DNA of 12,052 bases from Enterobacteriaceae bacterium (GCA_022712475.1 JALAGK010000167.1:1-12052), one strand, 5' to 3'. Shown: positions 1 through 6,845, numbered from the stretch's first letter. Program-made: numbers and translations. Notes: generated from the letters alone by a model not told the origin.

Positions 1-1
1 G

Positions 2-1162
2 AGCATCATTATTGAGCCACTGTTCCCTGTGCTGGCCCGACATCAGCAGAGAACCGCTTACATTGCGCTGTGTCTTGCCCGAGAACTACAACAGCCGCAG
101 GAAAGCGTGCGCTGTGTTTACATGGCGGCAAATATTCATGATATTGGCGTGTTGGGTAAAAAGTACGCTGGCCTGACTGAAGCAAGCCTGGAGAGTGAAG
201 CGGTTTTGCATCGCCATGAAGCGCTGGGCGTATCAATGTCTTCCGGTATCCGTTTTCTCAAGCCCATTATCGGGATATTAAAGTGCCATCATATTTGTTG
301 GGACAGCGCTGAACCCAATAAACACCCGATTGAAAACCATCTTGTAGCGTTCGCCGATCGCTTTGAATTGTATCTGCGCAAATGCTCGCCAAACTACATT
401 GTCAGTGCACAGGATATTGTCAGCGGGTTCATTAAACACCAACCAGCACTGTGTCCAATAATCTACACGGCGCTGCAACGCCTGGCGCTGAAAGACGAAT
501 TCTGGTTTCGTCTGGAATCTGACAGGCTGTGTAACGTATTGAAACTGCTCAGCCCAGTAAATGATGTCATTATTGACAGCGAAGATTTTCTTGAAGTGTG
601 CCTGCTGATTTCACGCATGGTGGATAAATACAGTAGCTTTACCGTGACGCACAGCGCCAGTGTGGCCAACGTTGCCAGCGCGTTGGGGCGGGTCATGGGA
701 TTTTCGTCGGCAGAGCAAAAAGAGTTGGCTATAGCCGGTTACCTGCACGATATCGGTAAAATCCATATCCCCCTGCATATTCTGGAAAAGAAAGGCAGCC
801 TGACCGACAAAGAATATGCCTTAATCCGCAAGCACAGCTATAAAACCTGGGAAATTCTGACCATGATTAAGCCGCTGCACAAGCTGGGTAAGTGGGCGTC
901 GAGCCACCATGAACGCCTGGACGGTAGCGGTTATCCATTTGGTCTTGTGGCCACTGATTTATGTCTGCCGAGCCGGATTCTGGGTGTTGCCGATGTATTC
1001 AGTGCGCTGACGGAAAACCGTCCTTACCGCCAGGGAATGAGCGCGCATAAAGCGCTACACATTCTCGATAGCGACGTGCGCAACCACAAGCTAGATAAAC
1101 AGGTTGTAAACGCCGTCAGGAACCATATCGACGAGATTTATGCCTGCGTACTTAAAACGTAG
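2..1162 (+). CDS. Tandem HD-domain / HD-GYP phosphodiesterase, 5' partial
   Basis: The frame is open back to the first bases of the window. A GTG at 29 is available, but there is no visible ribosome binding site and the first HD domain begins right there, so I treat the gene as truncated by the window edge. Numbering from that GTG, domain 1 keeps H5, H37-D38, H87-H88 and D110 but has no GYP motif. Domain 2 has the full signature: H208, HDIGK at 240-244, H269, HHE at 293-295, DGSGYP at 298-303 and D322. HD-GYP proteins are metal-dependent phosphodiesterases that hydrolyse cyclic dinucleotides, usually c-di-GMP and sometimes 3',3'-cGAMP. Domain 2 should be active; domain 1 is probably structural or sensory. 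No membrane segment or receiver domain is visible in the part present. It converges on the deoR-type gene and is not obviously linked to it. HD-GYP proteins are uncommon in core enterobacteria. The family call is firm; the substrate is not known. Confidence 0.9.
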   Translation, partial: SIIIEPLFPVLARHQQRTAYIALCLARELQQPQESVRCVYMAANIHDIGVLGKKYAGLTEASLESEAVLHRHEALGVSMSSGIRFLKPIIGILKCHHICWDSAEPNKHPIENHLVAFADRFELYLRKCSPNYIVSAQDIVSGFIKHQPALCPIIYTALQRLALKDEFWFRLESDRLCNVLKLLSPVNDVIIDSEDFLEVCLLISRMVDKYSSFTVTHSASVANVASALGRVMGFSSAEQKELAIAGYLHDIGKIHIPLHILEKKGSLTDKEYALIRKHSYKTWEILTMIKPLHKLGKWASSHHERLDGSGYPFGLVATDLCLPSRILGVADVFSALTENRPYRQGMSAHKALHILDSDVRNHKLDKQVVNAVRNHIDEIYACVLKT

Positions 1163-1229
1163 TGCTGGCCGGAGTAATACGATTACGACGTTACGCTACT
1201 CTGAAGAGGTGTTATTTCCCTTTTTGTTC

Positions 1230-1246
1230 CCCGAGCATTTTTCGGG
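1230..1246. terminator. Weak hairpin between convergent genes
   Basis: CCCGA (1230-1234) pairs with TCGGG (1242-1246) around a 7-base loop, in the 119-bp gap between the convergent HD-GYP and deoR-type stop codons. Neither strand has a proper T-run after the stem, so this is at best a weak bidirectional stop. I see nothing else in the gap. Confidence 0.25.
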
Positions 1247-1281
1247 CGCTATTGTAGCTTGCCGCACGTGCTATCAACCCA

Positions 1282-2034
1282 TTACGTTACGATGTCTGTC
1301 TTTATCACCTCTATGCCTGCATCAAGCAGCGCCTTTTCATATACGCCGGCTAACTGGCTGTCGCTGATAACCCGATTGATTTGCGCGTTTATACCCAGTG
1401 GGTGAGGGTGAATCTGACCGAACTTGGCGCTGTCGGTCATCACGATGTTCTCTGCGCCTTTTTTCAGCACGCGGTTGATGATATCGGCGCGCATCATATC
1501 GCGGCCGGTAAAACCGGTTTGCCCAGTAAAACCATCCACGCCAATAAACGCCTTGCTGAAGTTCACCTGTTCCAGAGCCATGCGAGTGAGTGGGCCAACC
1601 ATGCTCTCCGTACCTTTTTGCAAGGTGCCGCCGAGTACCACGACATCACACTGCCCATCGCGCAGTAACCTTGCGATGTACGCGCTGACCGTCATGATGG
1701 TAATACTGGCCCTGGAGGCCAGCAGGCGTGCCAGAAAGGCATTGGTGCTACCGCTTTCAATGAACACCGTTTCGCCGTCCTGCACCAGCGAGGCGGCATA
1801 CGCGGCCAGGCTTTGCTTGTGGGCAAAATGGTTGAGCATGCGTGCATCGGTATCATCGCTGTCGGTGAGAATGGCGAAACCATGCTCACGGCGTAGCCAG
1901 GCGTTTTTTTCCAACTGACTGAGGTCATGGCGGACAGTAACAAGAGAAACGCCAGTGACGTGGGCGAGTTCGGCAACGCTGACTTTTTGGCGATCGCCGA
2001 CAATTTGCATAATACGCTGCTGGCGTGAATTCAT
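1282..2034 (-). CDS. DeoR-family transcriptional repressor, YciT-like
   Basis: This 250-residue protein has the DeoR plan: an N-terminal winged helix-turn-helix (about residues 6-55, recognition helix near VSLVTVRHDL, ending in RREHGFA) and a C-terminal sugar-phosphate sensor domain. The sensor landmarks are ESGSTNAF (93-100), LGGT (134-137), MVGP (145-148), KAFIGVDG (161-168) and DSAKFG (201-206). The start MNSRQQ and the stretches TESMVGPLTR and TGFTGRDMM resemble what I remember of E. coli YciT, so it belongs to that branch rather than GlpR or AgaR. It is the last gene of the pflE-pflF unit, 63 bp after pflF, with an AGG eight bases before the ATG. DeoR proteins generally bind phosphorylated sugars and repress neighbouring genes, so the likely role is control of pflEF and perhaps fsaA. 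The inducer (possibly an anhydro-sugar phosphate) and operator are inferred. No defect is seen in the reading frame. Confidence 0.9.
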   Translation of the reverse strand: MNSRQQRIMQIVGDRQKVSVAELAHVTGVSLVTVRHDLSQLEKNAWLRREHGFAILTDSDDTDARMLNHFAHKQSLAAYAASLVQDGETVFIESGSTNAFLARLLASRASITIMTVSAYIARLLRDGQCDVVVLGGTLQKGTESMVGPLTRMALEQVNFSKAFIGVDGFTGQTGFTGRDMMRADIINRVLKKGAENIVMTDSAKFGQIHPHPLGINAQINRVISDSQLAGVYEKALLDAGIEVIKTDIVT

Positions 2035-2059
2035 AGAAATAACCTGAGGATAACGAAAA

Positions 2060-2086
2060 CGGCGCGCCCGTTTACAGGACGCGCCG
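2060..2086 (-). terminator. GC-rich hairpin between pflF and the regulator gene
   Basis: A 7-bp perfect stem, CGGCGCG (2060-2066) with CGCGCCG (2080-2086), lies between the pflF stop and the deoR-type ATG. Read on the minus strand it is followed by TTTTCGTT, a short imperfect U-tract. It may be a partial terminator that lowers regulator expression relative to pflEF, or an mRNA-stabilising stem at the pflF 3' end. Confidence 0.45.
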
Positions 2087-2097
2087 GGATGTGAAGG

Positions 2098-4530
2098 TTA
2101 CAACGTGTGTTCGGTGCGGGCGATGATATCGTCCTGGGCATCTGGCGATAGTGCGGTAAAGAATGCCGAATAGCCGGCGCCGCGCACCCCCAGCTCGCGG
2201 TAGCTGTCCGGGTGCTTCTTCGCTTCAATCAGCGTTTCACGCGAGACAATGTTGTATTGAATGTGCCAGCCCAGATGTACTTCAAAGAAGGTGCGCAGCA
2301 GCATCATCAGCTTTTGTTTGTCGCTGTCGTTTTCAAGCGTTGCCGGATTGAGCTTCTGGTTGAGCAGCACGCCGCCAAGTATTGAGCCGGTAGGTAGCTT
2401 GCCAACGGACCCAATCACCGCTGTTGGGCCGAGGTGGTCAGTGCCGGAGGATGGGCTGGCACCCTCTGCCAATGGCGTGGCGGCCTTGCGCCCGTCCGGC
2501 GTGGCCATGGTTGCTGCGCCAAACGGCACGTTAGCCGAGATGGAAGAGGTGCCTGCGTAATAATTACCGCCAATCGGGCCGCGGCCATAACGCGGGTTAT
2601 GATAGTTTTTCAACTCCTCAATATAGGTTTCATAGGCGCGAATCAGTAGTGCGTCGACGCTGTCGTCGTCGTTGCCGTACTTGGGGGCACCGTTAATCAG
2701 GCGCTGGCGCAACTGCTCGTTGGTCAGGCCTTCAAAATCTTCTTCCAGCGCTTTTGCGAGCTGCTGTTGCCCGATGGCACCTTGCTCGAACACCAGTTTT
2801 TTCACTGCGGCCAGGCTATTGCCGAGGTTGGCGATGCCCACCTGCAGACCGGAAACCCAGTCGTATTTTGCGCCACCTTGTTTAATGCTTTTCGCGCGCT
2901 CGATACAGTCGTCCACCAGCGCCGAGCACAGAATATCGTGCACGTTTTCCTCAAGCATGGTGTCCACCACGTACTCTATTTCAATAGACTTGCGGGTGTA
3001 GTAGCGAATCTGGTTATCCCAGGCGGCCAGCACCTCGTCAAAATTAGTAAAATTACCCTTCGAGAGTGCCTGGGTCTGTGGCAGGAATACCTCGCCGCTG
3101 GTGGCATCGCGCCCACCTTCCATTGCGGCCAGCATCACACGCGCGAAGTTAATAAAGCTCATGCCGGTACAGCGATAGCCCCATTTTCCGCCGACGGCCG
3201 TTTCAATACAGCCGATGGCCGCGTACTGGTAAGCGTCTTCACGCTCAACGCCCAGCTTGATGAATTCCGGGATAACGATTTCGTCGTTGTTAAAGGCGGG
3301 CATACCAAACCCACAGCGGATCACTTGTACGCAGGCGTCAAGGAAGTCGTCGCTCATACCTGCGTGATAGCGCACGCTAAGGTTCGGCTGGGTGGAGCGC
3401 AGGCGACCGCAGGATTCAAGAATGGCGTAAGAAAGTGGGTTAACCGCATCAACCGGCTCGCCTTTCACCAGGTTCTGGCCGCCAATGGTGACGTTCTGGT
3501 ACAGCGGACTTCCGGCTGAGGCCTTGGAGTGCGAGCCGGAGCGGATTTTATTCACTTCCAGCAACTTAAGCCAGCAGCTGTGCAGCATCTCAATGGCCTG
3601 TTCGCGGCCAATGTTCTGCTCGAGCTCAACGTCGCGGCGATACCACGGATATAAATACTGGTCCATGCGTCCAAAGGAAACTGAGTGGCCGTTGGATTCA
3701 ATTTGCAGAATCAGTTGGATGAAGTAGCACAGCTGGAGCGCCTGCCAGAAGGTCTGCGGCGGTTGATGGGCGATAACGTCACAGTTCTCAGCAATGGTCA
3801 TCAGTTCGGCGCGACGTTCTGCGCGAGTTTCGCTCTGCGCCATTTCGCGCGCTAATGCGCCAAAGCGGGTGATGTGCGAGCTTACTGCTTCCAGCACAAT
3901 ATCAATGGCCTTGAGAAACTGCTCGCCGTGCAGATCGTCCAGTACGGTCAGGTTGATACGCGAACGACGCTCACGCACTTTTTCACGCAGGCCATCCATG
4001 CCTTTTTCTAACAGTAACGGGAAGTTCACCGCCAGATGGGCGTCGCCCGAGGTCATATTACCTTCAGCTTTAATAATGCCGGTTGCAAGCAATGCTTTCT
4101 GCTCATCAGTAAACATGCCGTAACAGCGGTCCTGCACCGTCTGGCCGCGCCACCACGGGCAAATGTCATGCAGCACGCGCTTGTTGTCTTCGCTTACGGC
4201 AAAGCCTGCGCCGGGACGGTCGGCCAGGTCATCGATTTCCTTTTCAATCCAGCTTACCGTGTATTCCGGGAAGATTGGTGCGGCGCGTACCTCGCTTGCC
4301 TGGTTGCCGACGATAAGCTCATCGTGCTTAATCCAGATAGTGCGGTGCGCCAGGTGATAAGCGAGCGCCAGCGCACGGCGGACCGGGATGGGCTTATCCA
4401 TATTCTGCTGATAAACGGTAGTGTAATGCTGCGCGCGTTCAGTACAGACCGGCGGCTTAACAATGTGGACCAGCGCATTTTTGTGTGCCTGGATGCGTTG
4501 AGTCAGCTGGTCTAGTTTCAGAATGGTCAT
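2098..4530 (-). CDS. pflF: Glycyl radical enzyme PflF/YbiW (probable AG6P lyase type)
   Basis: This 810-residue glycyl radical enzyme matches E. coli YbiW (PflF) in length and over long stretches I recognise. The active-site loop reads G440-C441-I-E443: one catalytic cysteine followed by a glutamate two residues on, the C-O lyase/dehydratase pattern, not the Cys-Cys of pyruvate formate-lyase. The radical glycine is G786 in the C-terminal loop (RGAGYSAFF). The usual motif is R-V-x-G-Y; here the valine is glycine. Older annotation is 'putative formate acetyltransferase'. Recent biochemistry, as I recall it, assigned YbiW to ring-opening of 1,5-anhydroglucitol-6-phosphate to 1-deoxyfructose-6-phosphate, a substrate of FsaA; adjacent fsaA fits. 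The enzyme would be cytosolic, anaerobic and oxygen-sensitive. It starts 3 bases after the pflE stop, with its Shine-Dalgarno (GAGGAT) across the end of pflE, so the two should be translationally coupled. Family is certain; substrate is inferred by orthology. Confidence 0.95.
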   Translation of the reverse strand: MTILKLDQLTQRIQAHKNALVHIVKPPVCTERAQHYTTVYQQNMDKPIPVRRALALAYHLAHRTIWIKHDELIVGNQASEVRAAPIFPEYTVSWIEKEIDDLADRPGAGFAVSEDNKRVLHDICPWWRGQTVQDRCYGMFTDEQKALLATGIIKAEGNMTSGDAHLAVNFPLLLEKGMDGLREKVRERRSRINLTVLDDLHGEQFLKAIDIVLEAVSSHITRFGALAREMAQSETRAERRAELMTIAENCDVIAHQPPQTFWQALQLCYFIQLILQIESNGHSVSFGRMDQYLYPWYRRDVELEQNIGREQAIEMLHSCWLKLLEVNKIRSGSHSKASAGSPLYQNVTIGGQNLVKGEPVDAVNPLSYAILESCGRLRSTQPNLSVRYHAGMSDDFLDACVQVIRCGFGMPAFNNDEIVIPEFIKLGVEREDAYQYAAIGCIETAVGGKWGYRCTGMSFINFARVMLAAMEGGRDATSGEVFLPQTQALSKGNFTNFDEVLAAWDNQIRYYTRKSIEIEYVVDTMLEENVHDILCSALVDDCIERAKSIKQGGAKYDWVSGLQVGIANLGNSLAAVKKLVFEQGAIGQQQLAKALEEDFEGLTNEQLRQRLINGAPKYGNDDDSVDALLIRAYETYIEELKNYHNPRYGRGPIGGNYYAGTSSISANVPFGAATMATPDGRKAATPLAEGASPSSGTDHLGPTAVIGSVGKLPTGSILGGVLLNQKLNPATLENDSDKQKLMMLLRTFFEVHLGWHIQYNIVSRETLIEAKKHPDSYRELGVRGAGYSAFFTALSPDAQDDIIARTEHTL

Positions 4531-4533
4531 AGA

Positions 4534-5433
4534 TTATCCTCGTAAAGTGGCCGCCAGACCTTTTTGCTGCGCGTAATCCTGTGCAAAGCTGAGCAGTGCG
4601 GGGCTGTCCAGCGGTTTATCCGGCGCGTGGTAGGGCTGGTCCAACAGAACGTATTTGTTCATACCCAGCGTGTGGTACGGTAAAAAGTGAATATCGTGAA
4701 TGTTGAGCTCGTCAGCAGCGAAGTCGGTAATGGCGCGAATGCTGTCCTCATCGGCGTTAAACCCGGGGATAAGCGGGACGCGAATGGTCATTTTCTTACC
4801 CGCAGCGGCAATGCGCTTAAGGTTGTCGAGCACGCGCTTTGCCGAACCGTCGGTCCACTGTTTAAAAACCGCACCATCTACGTGCTTGAGGTCGGCCAGA
4901 AACAGGTCGATGTGGGCGAGTGAAGGTTCGATATAGCGCCACGGCACATGCAGGCAGGTTTCCACGGCGGTGTGAATGCCAGCCTCATGGCTGCGCTGAA
5001 GCAGCGTTTGCGTAAGCTGCGGGTTCATAAACGGTTCACCACCGGACAGCGTGATGCCGCCGCCGCTGCGTTCATAGAATGGGCGGTCACGCATGACGGT
5101 TGCGAGAATATCGTCTGCGGTTTTGTCTTCGCCGCATACCGTTAACGCCTGGGTTGGGCAACAATGTTCCAGCACTGCAAAGCGATCGGGCTGTAACTTT
5201 TCACGATGAATCACCAGTTTGTCAGCCACGCGTTGTACGATATCCGGTGCTGCCTGCTGGCATAGCTCACAACCGTCGAGGCACAGGCGCGCATCAAACA
5301 GTAGATCCTGGGTGCGCGCGCGACTTTCTGGGTTCTGGCACCAGCGGCAGCCCAGCGAGCAACCTTTCAGGAATACGACGGTGCGAATTCCGGGGCCATC
5401 ATGTGTGGAGTAGCGCTGGATATTGAAGATCAT
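4534..5433 (-). CDS. pflE: Glycyl radical enzyme activase PflE/YbiY (radical SAM)
   Basis: This 299-residue radical-SAM enzyme uses a [4Fe-4S] cluster and S-adenosylmethionine to abstract a hydrogen from the radical glycine of its partner, here PflF G786. The cluster motif CX3CX2C is at C25, C29 and C32, preceded by the activase hallmark [16 protein letters not shown] (residues 10-25). The SAM-contacting GGEP is at 131-134. A ferredoxin-like insert typical of activases of non-PFL glycyl radical enzymes has cysteines C51, C55, C58, C91 and C92, with C100 close by. The start is fixed by MIFNIQRYS, which matches E. coli YbiY apart from two extra N-terminal residues there, and by GAGAGG seven bases upstream. 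It is the first gene of the pflE-pflF-regulator unit and diverges from fsaA across the shared control region. No defects are seen. Confidence 0.95.
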   Translation of the reverse strand: MIFNIQRYSTHDGPGIRTVVFLKGCSLGCRWCQNPESRARTQDLLFDARLCLDGCELCQQAAPDIVQRVADKLVIHREKLQPDRFAVLEHCCPTQALTVCGEDKTADDILATVMRDRPFYERSGGGITLSGGEPFMNPQLTQTLLQRSHEAGIHTAVETCLHVPWRYIEPSLAHIDLFLADLKHVDGAVFKQWTDGSAKRVLDNLKRIAAAGKKMTIRVPLIPGFNADEDSIRAITDFAADELNIHDIHFLPYHTLGMNKYVLLDQPYHAPDKPLDSPALLSFAQDYAQQKGLAATLRG

Positions 5434-5459
5434 CGCGTAGCCTCTCTTGTTTCGTATGA

Positions 5460-5465
5460 ATAGTA
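5460..5465 (-). promoter_or_regulatory. Candidate -10 of the pflE promoter
   Basis: TACTAT on the minus strand (4 of 6 to consensus) would start transcription near 5453, about 20 bases before the pflE ATG. There is no recognisable -35 box (ATCACT at 17-bp spacing). The FNR box would be centred near -43.5, close to but not exactly the class II position. Nearby alternatives (TAATTT at 5470-5465) cannot be excluded. Confidence 0.35.
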
Positions 5466-5469
5466 AATT

Positions 5470-5485
5470 ACTTTCGAAAGAAAGT
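5470..5485. promoter_or_regulatory. Candidate DeoR-type operator
   Basis: ACTTTCGAAAGAAAGT contains a perfect 10-bp palindrome, CTTTCGAAAG (5471-5480), overlapping an ACTTTC/GAAAGT inverted pair. TTTCG / CGAAA cores and GAAA direct repeats are typical of DeoR-family operators. A second TTTCG lies at 5450-5454, 22 bp away, about two helical turns, over the expected pflE start point. The site falls within the pflE promoter, so binding there should repress it. That the YciT-like protein encoded downstream binds here is inference from motif and linkage. Confidence 0.5.
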
Positions 5486-5489
5486 GATA

Positions 5490-5503
5490 TTGACTACGAT
5501 CAA
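5490..5503. promoter_or_regulatory. FNR box between pflE and fsaA
   Basis: TTGAC-TACG-ATCAA differs from the FNR consensus TTGAT-N4-ATCAA at one base. It sits in the 140-bp divergent region. For fsaA its centre (5496.5) is at about -40.5 relative to the start predicted from the -10 box, essentially the class II activation position of -41.5. An anaerobic activator is what an oxygen-labile glycyl radical enzyme operon should have. Confidence 0.75.
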
Positions 5504-5524
5504 CGATCGTCGCGAAGTGAAGGC

Positions 5525-5530
5525 TATACT
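5525..5530 (+). promoter_or_regulatory. fsaA promoter -10 box (FNR class II type)
   Basis: TATACT (5 of 6 to TATAAT) predicts a start near 5537 and a leader of about 37 bases. The -35 position (AACGAT, 5502-5507) has no consensus match and touches the FNR box, as is usual when FNR replaces the -35 contact. Confidence 0.6.
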
Positions 5531-5573
5531 GAATGAAATTTTGCTAACTATCACAATTCCGGGGAGTGCCTGA

Positions 5574-6236
5574 ATGGAGCTTTATCTCGATACTTCTGAC
5601 GTTACTGCGGTAAAGCGCCTGGCGCGCATTTTTCCGCTGGCAGGCGTGACAACTAACCCAAGCATTGTTGCCAGTGGTAAGAAGCCAATAGATGTACTGC
5701 TGCCGGAGTTGTATGAGGCGCTCGGGGGTAAAGGGCGGCTTTTTGCCCAGGTAATGGCGCCGCGTGCTGAAGAGATGGTGCAGGAAGCAAAGAAACTGCG
5801 GGCCATCGTCTCCGGTTTGGTGGTGAAAGTGCCGGTGACGGCAGAAGGACTGGCGGCAATTAAGCTGCTGGCAGCTGAAGGCATTCCTACGCTGGGCACG
5901 GCCGTTTACGGCGCCGGGCAGGGGCTATTATCGGCGCTGGCCGGTGCGCACTATGTCGCGCCTTATGTTAATCGCCTGGATGCGCAGGGGGGCGACGGTA
6001 TTGCTACGGTGAGGGATTTGCAGCAACTGCTTTCGTTGCATGCACCGGGTGCGAAGGTGCTGGCGGCGAGCTTCAAAACGCCACGCCAGGCGCTTGAGTG
6101 TCTGCTGGCGGGCTGTGAATCCATTACGCTGCCTCTGGACGTGGCGGAACAATTTATTTCAACCCCAGCAGTTGATGCCGCCGTTGCAAAATTTGAGCAG
6201 GACTGGTTACGCGCATTTGGGACAGCAGGTCTGTAA
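5574..6236 (+). CDS. fsaA: Fructose-6-phosphate aldolase FsaA
   Basis: This 220-residue protein is the full length of E. coli FsaA and very similar to it; it is closer to FsaA than FsaB in the stretches I can compare (for example LFAQVM and [15 protein letters not shown]). It is a transaldolase-fold class I aldolase that cleaves fructose-6-phosphate reversibly to dihydroxyacetone and glyceraldehyde-3-phosphate and accepts other donor ketones such as hydroxyacetone. The known active-site residues are present: Schiff-base K85, with D6, Q59, T109, A129 and Y131. The start follows GGGGAG (5561-5566) by seven bases. It diverges from pflE across a shared FNR-controlled region. In the YbiW pathway as I recall it, FsaA splits 1-deoxyfructose-6-phosphate into hydroxyacetone and glyceraldehyde-3-phosphate, which explains the linkage. 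It ends at a strong terminator and is monocistronic. Confidence 0.97.
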   Translation: MELYLDTSDVTAVKRLARIFPLAGVTTNPSIVASGKKPIDVLLPELYEALGGKGRLFAQVMAPRAEEMVQEAKKLRAIVSGLVVKVPVTAEGLAAIKLLAAEGIPTLGTAVYGAGQGLLSALAGAHYVAPYVNRLDAQGGDGIATVRDLQQLLSLHAPGAKVLAASFKTPRQALECLLAGCESITLPLDVAEQFISTPAVDAAVAKFEQDWLRAFGTAGL

Positions 6237-6255
6237 ATCATTGCTTCATCGCCAG

Positions 6256-6295
6256 AAAGAACCGGTTGGGGTGAGGCCTCTGCCGGTTCTTTTTT
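6256..6295 (+). terminator. fsaA intrinsic terminator
   Basis: A perfect 10-bp stem, AAAGAACCGG (6256-6265) with CCGGTTCTTT (6283-6292), is capped by a 17-base loop containing GAGGCCTC. It runs into a T-tract (6290-6295), starting 19 bases after the fsaA stop codon. Confidence 0.92.
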
Positions 6296-6323
6296 ATCCG
6301 GTGTTCCAGACAATCCTCATCAT

Positions 6324-6362
6324 GATAACGCCACCGCGGAAGGTCCTTGCGGTGGCGTTATC
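6324..6362 (+). terminator. Second long hairpin after fsaA
   Basis: A perfect 14-bp stem, GATAACGCCACCGC with GCGGTGGCGTTATC, encloses an 11-base loop and on the plus strand is followed by TTTATTCT. It could be a backup terminator for fsaA. On the minus strand it lies 35 bases beyond the small basic gene's stop but has no T-run there, so it would act as a 3' stabilising stem for that transcript. Confidence 0.6.
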
Positions 6363-6396
6363 TTTATTCTCAATTTGTCAGCAGCACAGGCAGTGG

Positions 6397-6570
6397 TTAA
6401 TCCCGCGAGCTGCCTTTCCTGATGGTGGGCACGGTGTGCCGCCATTGCATTACACCATCCAGCATGTCGTCACGCTGAGCGGCGGTAAAGTAGCGCATCA
6501 GCCCGCGGCCGGTGTTACGAGTGGCGCAGAAATAGTCTTTAAAGAATTGACGTGCGTTGAGTGTTTTCAT
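6397..6570 (-). CDS. Small basic protein of unknown function (57 aa)
   Basis: The ATG at 6570 is preceded at nine bases by AGGAGG (6585-6580), the strongest Shine-Dalgarno in the window, so I choose this start over an in-frame one at 6759 that lacks such a signal. The product begins MKTLNARQFF and ends RKGSSRD. It has eight arginines, three lysines and five aspartates (net about +6), one cysteine (C15), and no signal peptide or membrane segment. I do not recognise the family. It stands alone between the fsaA terminators and the coiled-coil operon. A possible promoter (TTTATC, 17 bp, CATACT, just upstream) is weak. A cytosolic nucleic-acid-binding or regulatory microprotein would fit the charge, but that is speculation. 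The ribosome binding site argues that it is translated. Confidence 0.6.
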   Translation of the reverse strand: MKTLNARQFFKDYFCATRNTGRGLMRYFTAAQRDDMLDGVMQWRHTVPTIRKGSSRD

Positions 6571-6783
6571 TTGCAGGCTCCTCCTGGGTGGGGTTGAAGC
6601 CAGTATGGCTGTTAATGCGGAACAGATAAATTGATGGCTTTTGCGTGTTTCATCCTCTTTTATAAGAGGGATAGCGCAAGTAAAGGCCGTTATTGCGGCG
6701 TTTTCTGATGCCTGAGCAAAAACATAGCGCAGAGACCAAAGAATTAAGGGGATGGGCAAAGCGGGGAAAGGGCGTTATTAACG

Positions 6784-6834
6784 CTGTGGACCGCCAGGAT
6801 AGATCCTCTTTTGAGGTATCATGGCGGTCCACAG
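6784..6834. repeat. 51-bp interrupted palindrome downstream of the coiled-coil gene
   Basis: CTGTGGACCGCCA (6784-6796) is perfectly complementary to TGGCGGTCCACAG (6822-6834). Inside, GATA/TATC and CCTC/GAGG can extend the pairing around a TTTT loop. A smaller palindrome, GCGTTATTAACGC (6772-6784), abuts it. It lies 11 bases past the coiled-coil stop codon. It has no T-run on either side, so it is more likely a 3' mRNA-protecting stem or a dispersed repeat copy than a classical terminator. The rest of 6571-6783 holds only a small hairpin (6654-6669). Confidence 0.7.
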
Positions 6835-6845
6835 TCAGGTAAAAA

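Noticed and set aside
1163..1281. Strong terminator between the convergent HD-GYP and regulator genes
   Set aside because: Only a 5-bp stem without a following T-run is visible; listed as a weak hairpin only.
2767..3519. 250-aa plus-strand open frame
   Set aside because: Antisense to pflF, whose own frame encodes highly conserved sequence here; no ribosome binding site or recognisable domain.
2098..4530. Calling this gene a classical pyruvate formate-lyase
   Set aside because: The catalytic position is Gly-Cys-Ile-Glu rather than Cys-Cys, and its partners are fsaA and a YbiY-type activase.
5543..5555. CRP-like half site (TATCACA) downstream of the fsaA -10 box
   Set aside because: Only one half matches, and it would sit downstream of the predicted start.
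6397..6759. 120-aa version of the small basic gene starting at 6759
   Set aside because: The downstream ATG at 6570 has AGGAGG at nine bases; the extension has no ribosome binding site and looks non-coding.
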